A stretch of DNA of 64,000 bases, taken from NCBI GenBank assembly GCA_037178975.1, contig JASJZH010000002.1, positions 1,364,001 to 1,428,000 on the forward strand. The letters are read 5' to 3'. Positions within the stretch are counted from its first letter, which is position 1; every line of letters starts with the position of its first letter. This DNA is from Oscheius tipulae (Eukaryota; Nematoda; Chromadorea; Rhabditida; Rhabditidae). Below are positions 12,325-24,900 of this stretch, in pieces. The notes under the pieces are model-generated. The model saw nothing but the letters and a program-made list of their open reading frames with translations, had not been told where the DNA came from and made no database searches. The position numbers and the translations under genes are program-made.

Positions 12325-15300
12325 GAACAAATGAATTTTTGAATCAAGACATTTTTAAAGTTTATTTTGTTTTGAAACAATCGCATCCTGACAATTAGGT
12401 GTTTTGTCAAGTGTTTTTTGACAGTAGCCTACTTGACAGAAGATACTGTCCCCTGTCCCTATGTCTGAATATCTGAATAGAGATTGTTCCCAAAACATGA
12501 ACAGTTGGCAGAGAGACAGAGAGGTCAATCGTAAGTTCATTTCCTTTCAGAAATAAGGATTGTCAATTGTAGATCCTGAAACTTTCAGAACTTCTGTCTG
12601 CATTCTCGAGGCTCTACTCATCAACTGAAACGGGTTCCAGCTTCTTCAATGTTCAGCATCATTGTAGACTACAAGCTAGGAATCTGACTTCTTTTTGGGA
12701 TGGTGGAGACTGGAAAACCTAAAAGATACTCTGTTATAAAGCTATCCTGTCTCTCTGTCTCAATGACTCCCTGTCTATTCTCGTAGTATTCTCGGTAACG
12801 GTTCTGGCTAATGTTTTCGGGGGCTAGTTCTCCTCGTGTCATAGTGCCTCTCACGTAATTGAGGGGAGAGGTCGACCGGTCTTTTGCACTTGTACTGGAC
12901 CTGTTTAGGGACCTCTTGACTCATTCATCTTTCCTCATTCTTATGACCTTCGACTACCACGTAATCCGCCATTGTAGTTACGCAGTTTCAAATAGGGGAG
13001 ATGGGTTTTCCCACGCGATCGGCAGTCAGGATCAGCACCCGGTCAGCTACTATGCGCGGAATGTTGCCCCCAGCTGCACTTTCACCCGGTTTCCGCTTAT
13101 GTCCCAAGTGTACCGCTCTCTCCTTTAGCTTGCCTACTGTTCTTTGATTAGATAGCGACAGAGATAGAAAGATATAGAGTCCGAGAGATAGAGAGACAAA
13201 GATAGAGACAGAGACGGAAGGAATAGAGGCAGAGAGAGGGAAAGACAGAGAGACAGAGATACAGAGCGACAGTGGCAGCCTCTTCCCTCTCGTCCCATTC
13301 AATTAGCTTTGCCTACCATCCCACTGCATAGGTGTGAGAATCCGAATCGATCTCGAACTGTTCTCTCTCTCATTCGGCTGTGATTTTGCCACACAAAGCT
13401 CCCGAGGCCCCTGACCCAGTGAAAGACTCAAAAACCTCGGTCTCCCCAAAGTGAATTCCTAATTGTGTATTGGTAGTGGTTCCTCCCATTTGGCGCAATT
13501 ATGCGTCTCTCTCTCTCTCTCTCTCTACCCGTTCCGTCCCCGCAGGGCACTCGGACAGCTTGCCGTTCTCTTCCCAACCCATCTGTCCCCATTGATCCTC
13601 TTGTTTCTCTTTTCCGTTTCTCCGAGCTTACTGACGTTCTGCAATATTGCGTGACGAGAGTCCATAAAAGTTTGAGAGAGTATGTCTGGACAAATGATCG
13701 CGTTCCTTTCTGTGGTGCTTGGTCTAAAAGTTGGGCAAAAAGCCCTAATGACTTTCTCCCACATGTTTTTACGGCAGCCCGCTTCACACTTCACTTCTTC
13801 CTCTTGCCACATGGGCTTTGGGAAGAGAGCATTGATCGGAGATGCGCTCTCTAGGCCCTATTACCAGTTGGAATTCTCCACTGAGTTCAGTCTCTGTCTC
13901 TCTGCCCCTTACTCACTCTCCACAGCCAAAAACTCCCACAGCTCCCGTGTCCGCACAAATTATTCTGTTCTTTTCTTTCTCCTTTTCATTGTGTTCTGCC
14001 CCCCGTCGTAAAATATCCTGCTGCCGACGATTGTCACACGACTATTGTTGGTATTTGAATCCCAGACATCGTTTTCGTCTCTCGTAATGCAGTCTCTCTG
14101 TCTCTGTGTTTACGAGAGTCTTTCGAAAAAGCTTTCAGCTCCCAGGTTCCCACATGTTTTGACCGCCTCTTATGCCTATGCACTTTCTGGGAAATATTGT
14201 TTTGGTTTCACGATCTGGACGGATTAACCTGTTGTTGGATGTTTTCACACGAAAGTTACCCAACATTTGATATTTTGAATGCGTCAGATTCGATTGAATT
14301 TCGACCTAACCAAAATAGTTTTGTTGGACTATAATGGAATGTTTATCCTTTCTCAGCTGGTGGATATCGATTTCCATGATCTGTTAATGCGTGCCAATAG
14401 TTTCTCTATGGTTATCTTTTGTCTCGGTCGTACTCGCTCACTGTCTCTCTCTCTCACTCCCTCTCTCTGACACTTTGTCTTTCCACAAAAGTCCATCCAA
14501 ACATCCCTTTAAGACTCACGTTTCTTTGCGACTCCCGTACTTACAGTCTGAATCCTTTGTGTCCACTTAGACCCCTTTTGTCTCTTCCACCTCTCTACTA
14601 TTTCCCCGGTCGCGTGCCAATACTGCTCACCAGTGGTCGCAGATTCAACAAAGTGCGTGCAGGGAGAGAGAAAAACGAGCACCTGCTCGTAAAAGGAGCT
14701 TCCTTTCTCTTCGTCAAACCCTTGTTCCGAGTTTCATTCATGAATTAGGAGTCTGGTTCATCCTACCGGGGCACTTTTTGCCCTCACGGGCACGCTCGCG
14801 CCGTTTATTTTGACTCTTTTTGCCACCGCTTGCCATCCAGTGAAACGGACACATGTTTTTATGGTCTTTCTGTCTGCTACGTCGTCCTCGTGCTCCAGAG
14901 GAGTGCTTGAGGGGACTCTTCTCTTTCGGCCGCCGTGGGCTGTTTGTACAGCAGCAGTCATCCCACGGCCTGCCTCTTCACCAGCATTGTGTCCGCCGGT
15001 CCAAAACGGGCTCAGAGTTTCGAGAGAGAGAGAGAGAGAATTATTCATTTTCGGGTTCCTGGATACGGACCGGAAGCTTCTGTACTATCGTTCTCTGTCT
15101 CCCTGTCTCTCTTTCTCTCTTTCTCGCTGTCACTGTCTCTCCCTCTCTGCCTCTCTGTCCCAATCCTGAACCCTTTGTATTCTCCCCCTCTCTCAATTTC
15201 CAGAAACCGGCCAGCTGGCTTCTGATGCGAGGCGACGATAAGAGCACCGAACAGGTGCTACAGCTTGTTCACTCTGCCCAAGGCACCGTTCAGTGTTTTT

Positions 15301-16142
15301 TTTTTGCCACTGCGCCAAATTCTATCAGCCTTTTTTAGCTGTTTCTTTCTCTACTTTATATTCCTTTCTTGGCAGACCAAAATAGAAATCTTTGTGTTTT
15401 CCAGTGATTCACAGCTTTCCAAAAATGTTTGTGTAGGAGGGATAGCCGATCCATTTGTTCAGGGAGCGTTATTGGTTTTCGATGATGGTTTCGTGACTCT
15501 GCCATGCTTCTTCTAACACTAAACCTTGACGTAAAACCAAAAAAACACGCCACAAACAATATTGTTTGACAACGGTCCTGGCGCAGTTACACATTGTGAC
15601 CTTCAGTTTCTCCTTCAATTTCATGACAAATAGACAGTGTTTAGGATCAACTTTTTAACTCGAATCTGGCTTAACAAGTCTGTTCAAATTGTAAGAGAAA
15701 TCAGGCTACTTTCTGCTCTGTTATGCATGTACCTGGGGGGGGGGGGGTATCATATTCCGATTTGTAACATCTACTTCCTGGAGCTGACTAACTGGCTGCA
15801 GCCAGTTGTCTCTTTGACCAGGTGCGGGGTCTTCTTGAAAAGTTGATTTTCCGGATGTGACGTAACGCTGTCCGGTTGCAGCTAGTCGTGATTGTATCTT
15901 CAAGTGTCCTCTTTTGGCTCGTTACGAAATGTTTGATAATAGTTTCGCTGGCGGACAGACACAATACAGCCATTCCACTGTCTTTCCCTTTGCCACACTT
16001 TTCTTTTTCAAATGGCTTAAAGCGTAAAAAAAGTAATAGGAAGGGGAAAAACTCGGTGAAAACAGCCGAAAATATGAATTAGGCGGATCCCGCGCATTTG
16101 TCGTGTTCCGAGGCGTTTTCATCTATCCATCGATAGCCAGAC
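12325..16142. other. Long non-coding stretch rich in simple repeats
   Basis: I see no exon with family resemblance. It contains a GATAGAGACAGA-type tract (13142-13271), TC-rich tracts (13506-13528, 14440-14470, 15090-15160), a GA run (15021-15040) and a poly-G tract of about 11 bases at 15737. Many reading frames are only translations of these repeats. Confidence 0.4.
13142..13271. repeat. GAGACA/GATAGA low-complexity tract
   Basis: About 130 bp of imperfect gagata/gagaca units, the same composition that fills many introns in this window. Confidence 0.8.
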
Positions 16143-16363
16143 AATAAGTAAGGGAACGATTTTACGAGTAAATAGGCATTTCGACTATTTCCGGATCCGG
16201 TAAAAACATCTTAATGTTTCTGTTTTTTCCTCCTTTAACCACCCTCCAGCTAACTGGTTCCACAGAAGAGATTGATAATAAGTAAGGGAACGATTTTATG
16301 AATAAGTAGGCATTTCGGCTATTTCCGGATCCGGTAAACATCTTAATGTTTGTTATTTCCTCC
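16143..16363. repeat. Imperfect tandem duplication, about 90 bp, two copies
   Basis: The sequence beginning aataagtaagggaacgattt at 16143 recurs at 16277, with matching gcatttcg-ctatttccggatccggtaaa and catcttaatgttt segments and the closing tttcctcc. Copies differ by a few substitutions and short gaps. Confidence 0.85.
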
Positions 16364-16408
16364 ACGAGCGCGTAACAATAGCGCCTGGAACTTGCAATGT
16401 CAAAAAGT

Positions 16409-17271
16409 GGTAATACTTCGGCAGGCAACACGCATCATTCGAATTTCTTCGCGCGCAATTTCGTTTTTTGGCGCGGTTTCAATTTTTCTTTTATTTTTTC
16501 AAGCTTTTCCCAGTTTTATCGCTCATTTCTGCTATTTTTCCGCATTTGTCTCGTTTTATCCTTTTTTTGTCCTCAACAAATGGTCTGCTATGCATCTAGA
16601 AAGATAAATGTAGTAGCTACAGCCCGTTTTGAAACCCTTTTTTCGTATTTACAGACAATTCAAGAAGAGTGACGCGTTGTTTTAAAACGTTGTTTTACGG
16701 ATAAACGGCAGAAATGACCGGCAATATACGGAAAAATAGCAGAAATGAGCTATAAAACTGGGAAAAGCTTGGTAATAGTTCGGCAGGCTCCCCCCTTCAA
16801 GTCAAAAATTACGGTAGTTGCCCCCCTTCGTCTAAAATCGTGTTTTTCTCATAAAATTTATTAATTTTTCCAGTTTCGAACTGCGTTTATCAAATCCAGC
16901 AATGCAAAAAGAACCCTTTAGAACATGCAAAACGTCATAAATAACAGGGAAATCAGAGAACTAAGTTTGAGACAAACCTCGAATAACTCGTTCCTTTCCG
17001 TAGTTTTTTCACTTTTCTTTCATTCTAGGGGGTTTTTTACACGCTGGATTCGGTAAGAGCCGTCAAAAACTGGAAAAGTTGGTGAATTTCATCGGAAAAA
17101 CCTATTCTGAGCGATATTGTAAAAGCGCGCCAAAAATTCAAACGAAAGGGGGCGCCTGCCGAACTATTACCAAAAGCTTGAAAAAAATTTAAAAAAATTG
17201 AATCCGCGCCAAAAAGCGAAATTGCGCGCGAAAAAATTCGAATGATGCGTGTTGCCTGCCGAAGTATTACC
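16409..17271. mobile_element. Outer MITE with long inverted repeats, interrupted by a nested copy
   Basis: The left end ggtaatacttcggcaggcaa (16409) is the reverse complement of the right end (to 17271), and the inverted match runs well over 100 bp through gcgcgcaatttcg and caagcttttcccag to ctgctatttttccg. It is flanked by a perfect 8-bp direct repeat caaaaagt (16401-16408 and 17272-17279). The right arm is split by a second element at 16771-17171. Without the insertion the element is about 454 bp. No transposase is encoded, so it is non-autonomous. An 8-bp target duplication fits hAT-like or Merlin-like superfamilies; the family is not certain. Confidence 0.92.
16771..17171. mobile_element. 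Inner nested MITE of the same family
   Basis: Ends ggtaatagttcggcaggc (16771-16788) and its reverse complement (17154-17171) bound a 401-bp element. It is flanked by a perfect 8-bp duplication aaaagctt (16763-16770 and 17172-17179). Removing the insert and one flank restores the arm of the outer element (caagctttt then cccagtttta). The terminal 8 bases differ from the outer copy only at the last position (C/G). Confidence 0.92.
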
Positions 17272-17279
17272 CAAAAAGT

Positions 17280-19282
17280 TCCAATTTCATAGGCCCAACG
17301 AAACCATGTTATTCCTTAAGCGTACGATTTGCGTAAATATTATTCGAGATTGAAATTTCGATCGAGATCGGAGCACGACAATATGCGTCTAGAGCCTCTG
17401 ATGACAAAAAGTACCGAACTGGGGGCATCTATTGAGGACATCGACCAGTTCTCTGTCTTTATTGGGTTGATTAAATCTCAATTAAAAAAGCCATACCTCT
17501 CTTTATGTTTCTTTCATCGGGAAGGTCGGAAACATTCTGATTCAAAATTAACATTAGAGAACAAGTTTAGATCGTGTTAAATGGCGGTAATTAGGTTTCT
17601 GTTTTTTGGAATGCTTTTAGGAGACGGGGGAAAGAGACAGAGAAACAGAATAATAGAAAAACAGAGAGACAGAGAGTTAGAAACACAGAGGGAGAGAGAG
17701 ACAGACAGATTTCCACATGACTACCCTCCCATTTCCTCATAACTACTGTTTATTTAGTAGACCTATACTTTTCGGACTCGTCCTATCAGTGTCGTTAGGT
17801 AGCTGTTTTATGCAGTAGTCCCTCACTCTCCCACTCGATAAGTTATGGGAACAGAAGATTCCTGATCTTCTCAAAAAGAACTTCAATCCAGTTATTTACT
17901 ATTCTCTTCCGGAGACAGAGAGAGTGTCTATATGTATAGCAGGTGATGTTTTGACCTCGCCTCCCTCTCCCACAACAATATTTACTGGGTGTTCACACAA
18001 CAGAAGCACTTGATATGTGAAAAGATCTGTCTGGCACTTTTTCTCAATAGGAAAGAATACTAATCTGTTTTCTACTTCATCTAATCCGGGTCTTTTGTTT
18101 GAATCCCCCTCACTTTCCAATGTTCTCATTTTGTCTCTCTATCTCTTTTCTGCTCGAACCCTCACGAGTTATTTCCAGTTCCTTCCAGTTAACTTCATTC
18201 ACTTCAATTTTCGTATTTCCTTGACCGGGCAAGACCCGAAGCTTTCTGAATAATTGACTTTCCTCTCTCCTGAAGACAAAAGAGACTTTTGAAAAGGATG
18301 ATGTAGGTCTCATGCCACCTTCACAACCCTTGGACACAACAACGTTATTGTTCTGTCTGTCTGTCTTTCGGTCTCTCCGTTGCTCCGTTTCTCTGTCTCT
18401 CTGTCTCTATATCTGTCTCCCGGACGGTTTCAAAGAAAGTTTGAAAAACGATGTCCTTGGGCTAGCCAATGGAATGTAGCGACCAGCACCATCCAAATTG
18501 CATTCTCTGTGACCAAAAACAGCGCACCCACACACAAATCAGCCTCCTGCTGAGGGCCAATCGGCAGAGTGAGAGTCGGTTAGTTCATCCCTCCTGATCC
18601 TTCTTAGAATTGCTCTAAACTGATTCACGGAATCAGAGAAAGAAAGGGAATTGTGTACAGTGGCCTTGAATGTTCATTTCACCCCATCGATGACCTCATC
18701 TTTCCCCGGTGTAAAAACCGTCGTTTTTCTCTTATTGTTTACGCAAAGCCATCAAATTGTACCTGTTTTCTCTCTGTCGAGTAGAAGAGGTCTTCCTTAG
18801 CAACACCCCTTTTTCACTGTCTATGTCTCTATTGGATTCCTTGAATCATTCAGTAGCTGCTGGGAGTTCTGAGAAAGGGGTTTTTGCTAGTCCAAAGGCT
18901 AGCTTCACTCTCTGTCCTTCTCTCTCCCTCACAGACTTTCTCTCTATCTCCCTGTCTCTCTTGCAGCTCCTCTCAAAGCTAAAAGGTCACCATAGGATTA
19001 CTCTGCCTTTATTGAAAACACTCTCTAATCTGTTGTTCCAATTTCTTTTGTTAATTCAAAATACTGCAAAGCTTTTTTAATGTTTTCAAGCAAACAGTGT
19101 TCAAAACACCTAGTGACCCTTAATTGCATAGCAAAAAATCGTTATCGAACTGGATTCGGACGAAGTAGGTTTTCTTGTTCTGATTCCCAATAGACTACTT
19201 TGGTCTGTCCGATTCTTGTCTATGTCTCTGTCTCTTACACACCTCTTACCTAACTGTTATTTTTCAGACGACTAATGTGACC
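17280..19282. other. Non-coding, simple repeats; upstream of OST alpha
   Basis: It includes a GAGACAGA tract (17630-17712) and TCTGTCTC tracts (18350-18420, 18900-18965). A frame at 17329-17580 has no resemblance that I know. The stretch ends in tatttttcag before the next gene. Confidence 0.4.
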
Positions 19283-20450
19283 ATGACGGTCTTCGATACA
19301 CTGGTCAAGCTACTGACCGACTCGCTTCTGAACTGCACCCAATCGTCCAGCGACATTCCAAATGCCGACAGCTTCCTCCGTGGTCTGCCACCGTCGCTCA
19401 TCATCGCCCTGGCTCTGGCAACGGTCATCTGCCTCGTGACTGTCTCTCTCGGCATCCTTCACATTCTCTACATTTCCATGTACATCACTCAGTCAGATCG
19501 CCGTCTCTTCATCGTCTACCTGGCCTCGACGGCGCCGTTCGTCTCGATTCTCAGTCTGGTGGCCATGTACATGCCGAGGGTCTGGTTCCTTTCTCATCTC
19601 ATTAGCTTCCTGTAAGTTTTAGATAGAGAAACAAAGAGACAGAGAAATAGAGGAACAGAGAGACAGAGACTAAGTGACTGAGACAGAAGCTTACCCATTC
19701 GTTTCCAGATACTTCTCGGTAGCTCTGTGGATCATCATCTGTCTGCTGATGCAGATCTTCGAGGGACATCACTCGTTGGTCTCCAAAATGAGCGACCATC
19801 TCCAGTACATCGAGGTAGCCACACCGCCCTTCTGCTGCGTCTTCCCCTGCCTGCCCAAGGTCACTCTGGAGAGTCGAAAGGTCCGCATCTGTGAATGGAT
19901 GGTCCTTCAAGCCCCGCTGATCCGTCTCTTTGCCACCCTAGCCAGTCTGGTGATCTACTTCGAGTACCAGGACAAGGGACTGATTGCGTTGAAGGTTCTC
20001 GATTTCATCACACTGCCATCCCTACTGGCTGGCATCTACGGGACACACATTCTTGTCACGACGGTCTCGCGTCTGGATGAACTGATGTCCTATCGCTATA
20101 CGGTCGTCTTTCGTCTACTGGATTTCTTCTTCATGTTCTTTGGTCTCCAGCAGCCTGTCTTTGACTTCTTGGCCAGATATGGAGCTTTCGGATGTGGAAG
20201 TGGCGGACTGCCTGCCATTGAGACCTCTTTCTGTAAGTTTCAGTGACAGTGACAGCGATCCGTAAAATCCCCTTGACTCTCTATTTTTTCAGTCTGGAAA
20301 AACTTCTTCACGGTGGTCGAGGCTTTCTTCGTGACGCTCATCTCCACGATCCTGCTGCAGCCGTCCCGATCGGCCTTTTTTGATAAGCACCCGAGTTGCC
20401 GATCCGTCTCGACAGCCGCCAGTAGCCATACGGATGAGACGGAGACCTAG
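19283..20450 (+). CDS. Organic solute transporter alpha (OST alpha/SLC51A-like)
   Basis: Three exons (19283-19611, 19709-20232, 20293-20450) close in frame at 336 aa, the usual OST alpha length. These seven-TM proteins export bile acids, steroids and related solutes, in animals usually with a beta subunit; no beta subunit is visible here. Family marks are the TM stretch before TQSDRRLFIVYLASTAP, the following YMPRVWFLSHL, the cysteine cluster FCCVFPCLP and a TM7 region before the polar tail. An N-terminal NCTQSS gives a possible glycosylation site. A tttttcag acceptor lies 15 bases upstream of the chosen ATG; GTG at 19277 is in frame but unlikely. Intron 1 is GAGACAGA repeat. Confidence 0.93.
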
Positions 20451-21094
20451 AAATACAGGGCCCCACGTCTCTCTGCTTCTCTAGTCGTCTGATCTCGTCT
20501 TCCGTTCCCCCTGGTTGTACACTATGTGCCAGAGGATAGTCACCCCTGTCTCTTTCACTCGCCAACGCGACGGTGCCCACACTTTCCCCTCACACTTGGT
20601 CCAGATCACGTGTATTTCGTCAATAAATGAATATTTATACTCTGAACGTTGCACTGAATAAATATTCTAGCTAACAAGTGCGAAACCATATAGAGCTTTT
20701 ATTCTGTGCTGTTCTATCGATTTTGCTTGCTGACCCAGAATCTTTGCTCTCTCAATTTCGATTTCTTTGTCAAATGGTACAACTTCTTCTCGAAGTGAGG
20801 AAGAGATAGAAAGACAGAAACAGAGAAGCCGAAAGACAGAGATAAAGGGACAGAGAGACAGGGATAGTCTGACCCATTGTTTGCTCTTAGAAATTAGATA
20901 TCCCAGAGAACCGATGAGTCAAGCTCCTTATTACAGAGTCAGACACGGTGTGTTACGTTACTGCGACTGATCTGTACGTCATCGTTCCTCCCTATCATTA
21001 CCCAATAGCCCATGGCGTGAGTCATCTGTTTGGATAAGGACGCCTGTCTCAGTATAAAAGCTCCTCTCCCTGCCTCGGTCTCATTCTACCCAGA
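20451..21094. other. Intergenic with 3' UTR and TATA promoter
   Basis: aataaatg signals near 20623 and 20657 probably end the OST alpha mRNA. A GAAAGACAGA tract covers 20800-20870. The last 100 bp form the promoter of the histidine-rich gene. Confidence 0.5.
21053..21060 (+). promoter_or_regulatory. TATA box of histidine-rich peptide gene 1
   Basis: TATAAAAG, 42 bp before the ATG. No splice acceptor lies between it and the start. Confidence 0.75.
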
Positions 21095-21310
21095 ATGTCC
21101 TACAATCCCTATGGCGGTCCTCCTCCAGTCTATGGCCCTCCTCCAGTCGTCGTCCATCAGCCACCTCCTGTCGTGATCCACGAGCACGGACACCATCATC
21201 ACGGCCATCATCACCATCATCATGGTCTTCTTCACGATATGTTCCATGGACACCATCACCATCACCATCACGGTCATCATCATGGACACCACCACCATCA
21301 TCACTGCTAA
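21095..21310 (+). CDS. Small histidine/proline-rich protein 1
   Basis: A single exon of 71 aa. The N-terminal half is Pro/Val-rich (MSYNPYGGPPPVYGPPPVV). The C-terminal half is almost pure His/Gly, with a conserved-looking core LLHDMFHG and a final Cys. There is no signal peptide or TM segment. A strong TATA box and an aataaa signal (about 21356) frame it as a real transcription unit rather than a repeat. A paralogue with the same layout lies at 28970. Metal binding is an inference from composition; copper or zinc buffering or a structural role are both possible. No known family. Confidence 0.75.
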   Translation: MSYNPYGGPPPVYGPPPVVVHQPPPVVIHEHGHHHHGHHHHHHGLLHDMFHGHHHHHHHGHHHGHHHHHHC

Positions 21311-21990
21311 TCTATGAGATACAACCGGTACTCTGGAGGTGACTCTTCTTGAGCAAATAAACGATGTTTCCAGTGTTTTACTGTTCTTGTTCTAAAGCTA
21401 TGCATTTTCATTTTCCCATGACAGAACCAGCAGAAGTGGGGGAAAGGCAATGTTTCTGTCGCCGTTTTATCGGTCACAGATGTTTCTTGAGAGGTGTCTT
21501 ATGAGCTGATAAAAGGGTTTAGAAAAATGAGGGGGAAGTGAAGAGGACGTCATCTCCGGGTCAAGCTATAGACAGGAAGAGTAGAAATAGTCATAGGGGG
21601 AGAGTTACTGGATTTGGACAGGGAGAATCCTGACCAGGGGTAAAAACGTTTCCATGCGATTCTGAAGGTCATCCCCAAGCGACTCGATTTGTCTGTGAAC
21701 TATCAGTATAGGTACAAAACTCTGTCCCATGACTTTGCTGTACCAACAGGAACATCTCTGACGACGCTACCACCTTTTTTCACACCTTTCAATGGCCTCA
21801 TATGAGCGCAATGTTAGCTCAGAACCATAAAAAGGTGGTCACATGCCAGAAAATAAGCATTTCAAGTCACCGTCTGTTTCTGACTAAATTCTTCATTTAC
21901 CATGTATTGAGCAAGCACCAACGGTTCTGAAAACGAGATCACTTTGTTCTTTTTGGTTCAAAAATAAGAGATTGGTCGCAAGTGAAGGCA
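21311..21990. other. Intergenic, convergent
   Basis: AT-moderate sequence between the histidine-rich gene and the 3' end of TMEM151. It probably holds both 3' UTRs; nothing else recognised. Confidence 0.4.
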
Positions 21991-24900
21991 CTATGGGAAA
22001 GGTTTGAGTTCTTTGGAACTGGAATAAGAGATAGAATTCAACCGGGAGGATAGAGACCGTCTTAGTCTCTCATACAGAGGAGCACACATCCTCAGGGCCA
22101 CTTCATAGGAGGGAGGGGGTTCTTCCGGAGGTTCAATCAATGGTGTCCTGTCGTCTCTGCCTCTGAACCCACTCATCCATCCTCCCGAGCCACTGATGGA
22201 CAGAGAGCGGGGTGGTGGACGACGTGAGCCCCTGGTAGACACAAAACGGGTGAGAGGGAGATCCGTAGGATCTCCATTCTCCCAGTTCATGCTCCGACTG
22301 CTACTTAGTGGACGAACAGGGGTTCTACTGGGAGGAAGAGGCGGAAGATCGTCCTCTACTGCTCCATAGTTCCGAAAGATTGGAGCCTCATTGTCTGTCA
22401 GGATGGGACGGGAGAAGATTCGTTGAGGGGGAGAGATCATGGTCTGAATGAGGAAATGATTGAAAGTCACTGTCACTGTCACTCACCAGATTAGTAGCAC
22501 CGTTATGATTATGAGGCTGAAGCAGCATGGCCTCACTGTAACTCGGAACGACAAAGTACTGTTCTCTTCTGAGAGCAGCCTCGAGTTCAATGGTCTCCAT
22601 TGTAGAAGTTCTTGTCAATGGACCGGTGTAGTTCATCGAAGAGGGACTGAAAGGACATTAATTGGCTGTCTCTCTTTCTCACTGTCTCACTGTCTCTCTG
22701 TCTCTCACACACTCACCTTAGGTAGTTAGTTCCAAACAGTTTCGTGACCTGGAAGTTCAGTACAGCTGTCCTCCACTCTGCATAGAGACGAAGAGGCCAG
22801 GACAAGAGACAGAATGAGCAGAGCCAGAAGATGACAGGATGCAGGAACCATGGTGGACTCGAGGAATTGAAGCAGAGCAACTCTTCTGTGAAGGCTGTCT
22901 CCGCTAGATCCATTCCTTCTCGTACCTGGGGTCATTGTAGAGGAAACAGCAAATTCTTACCTCCATATAATCGTCCCTGATCTCGTTCTCATTGAAGAAT
23001 CTTGTCCTCTGCTCCTCGAACTCGTTAGCTGCCTGCATACAGGCGAAGACGAAGCCTCTTGTGAGACGAACTCTGGTCAGCGGGAACTTCTCCAGATTGA
23101 AGACGTTCTTGGAAATGTCCTGAACTGGACGTAGCTGCTGACAGAACAAAGTACCTTGCAACCACAGACATCGTATAGAAAAACATTGCCAGCCGTATGG
23201 GAATTGACTCTCTCGTAGTAGACCTGGGTAGCTGCCACTGCATCACCATTGCGATACCTGGAAACAGTGAATGATCAAAAAGACAGAGAAAAAGAAACAG
23301 GAAGACAGAGAGACTGGGAGACTGAGAGACAGCGACAAAGAGACAGTTGACAGGATAGTCTACCAGTGGACAGCAGAGGGAGTATCCCTGTGCTCCTTCC
23401 AGAACTTGTCAAGACTTGTCCACCTAATCCCTAACTATTCAACAATAACAAACTTTTGTAACTCTGTAACTTCCTAACATGTAATTTTTAAAAGAACCAA
23501 GCCCTGTCAACTGGAAACCTTACTCAGTTCCCCAAGTTCGTCGATGGAGGATGGTCGCCCCTATAAAGACTCTTCTCCTGATGCTACTGCTCGTCTGCTG
23601 CTACCGAGCCGAGGAAGCTGCCAACTCTACTCCGTCCACCGTCTCGACTGCTTCCACACCTCTCAAGTGCTACGTGGGTAACAAGGAGCAGACCTGCAAG
23701 CCGACTGACGTCTGTCTCATCACGAGAAAGAACAGCGGAGTTGTTCAGAGGGAGTGCGTCGAGAGAAAGACTGAAGCCAATTCCAAATGTGTAGTAGCCA
23801 CAGATGCGTCTCAGAGTAGTTACCGCTGCGCCTGTGACGTCAACCTCTGCAACAAAGACATTGAGATGGCTCAGCAGCACCAGCTGGGGAAATCTGCAGC
23901 GTCCAGTGCTGCTGCTGTTACCGAAGAAGTGAGCTGTCCGACCACTACCGAGAAGGATATCCAATCGACTATGGAGACTGTCCAGACGACCATGGAGACG
24001 ACAGTCGAGACTACCGAGGAGCACGACGACGAGTCTGGATATAGTGAGAAAAACGACTGTGCCCAGATGGCCATGACCATTGTCCCTGTCCTTATCGCCC
24101 TCATCTAGAGAGAATAAATATAGGACAATCTGCTGTTACTACTAGAGCAGGTCAGTTTTGCTTTGGTGTCTGAACTTGATTCAGTGTGCAGGGTAGCCTA
24201 CTATGGACAGGGTCATGGTACTGTTGTGAGGTACAGTCATTCAGAACTCTACTATTCACAGTGACAGCGGACATGGACAGAGAGCCAGGGGTAGTCTACC
24301 AGGGATAGAGAGTCTACAAGGACTGAGAGACGGGATGGAATCACCAGTGACAGTAACTTGGATAGAGAGACAGATATTCTACCAAGACATTGAACAGGAT
24401 GGGGTAGACTACCAGTCATGGACGAGATGGACATGGGCAGAAAGACAGGAATAGACTACCAGTGACAGGGACAGGAGACAAGAGCAGAGAGACAGGTGGC
24501 CTAGCAAGGACATTGACAGTACACATAATAATGTACACATAAAAATCAATTTTTTTATTTTCACAAACTGTGCGCTCGCTTCTTCAAGCACTCTCTAGTG
24601 GCCTACCATCGCCGTCGCCGTTTGTGGAAAGAAGAAATTCCGGTCCCAGCACTGCGACACAGAGGGATCGTCACGTCAACACCCATGGCGCGAAGCCAAC
24701 TCAACTCAATCGTGCGAGGAATGAGGAGGCATGGACGAGGAAAAATGGCCGAGATGGAAGGAGATCAGCGACGAGCTCTAGGGAGACCGTGCATGAGATG
24801 GGAAGATGAGCTGAAGAAAGCCTGTGGTCGCCTCGGACGAACTTCAATCATGTGGATGCGAGAGACAATAGAGGGAGACGAAGAGCGAGTTCGCGCTATG

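Noticed and set aside
14419-15338. Several overlapping Ser/Leu-rich plus-strand frames
   Set aside because: TC-rich low complexity with no splice structure or family resemblance.
21086-21304. Long antisense frame over the first histidine-rich gene (Met/Val repeats)
   Set aside because: It is the complement of CAT/CAC histidine codons; there is no promoter or conserved feature on that strand. The same applies to 28961-29200.
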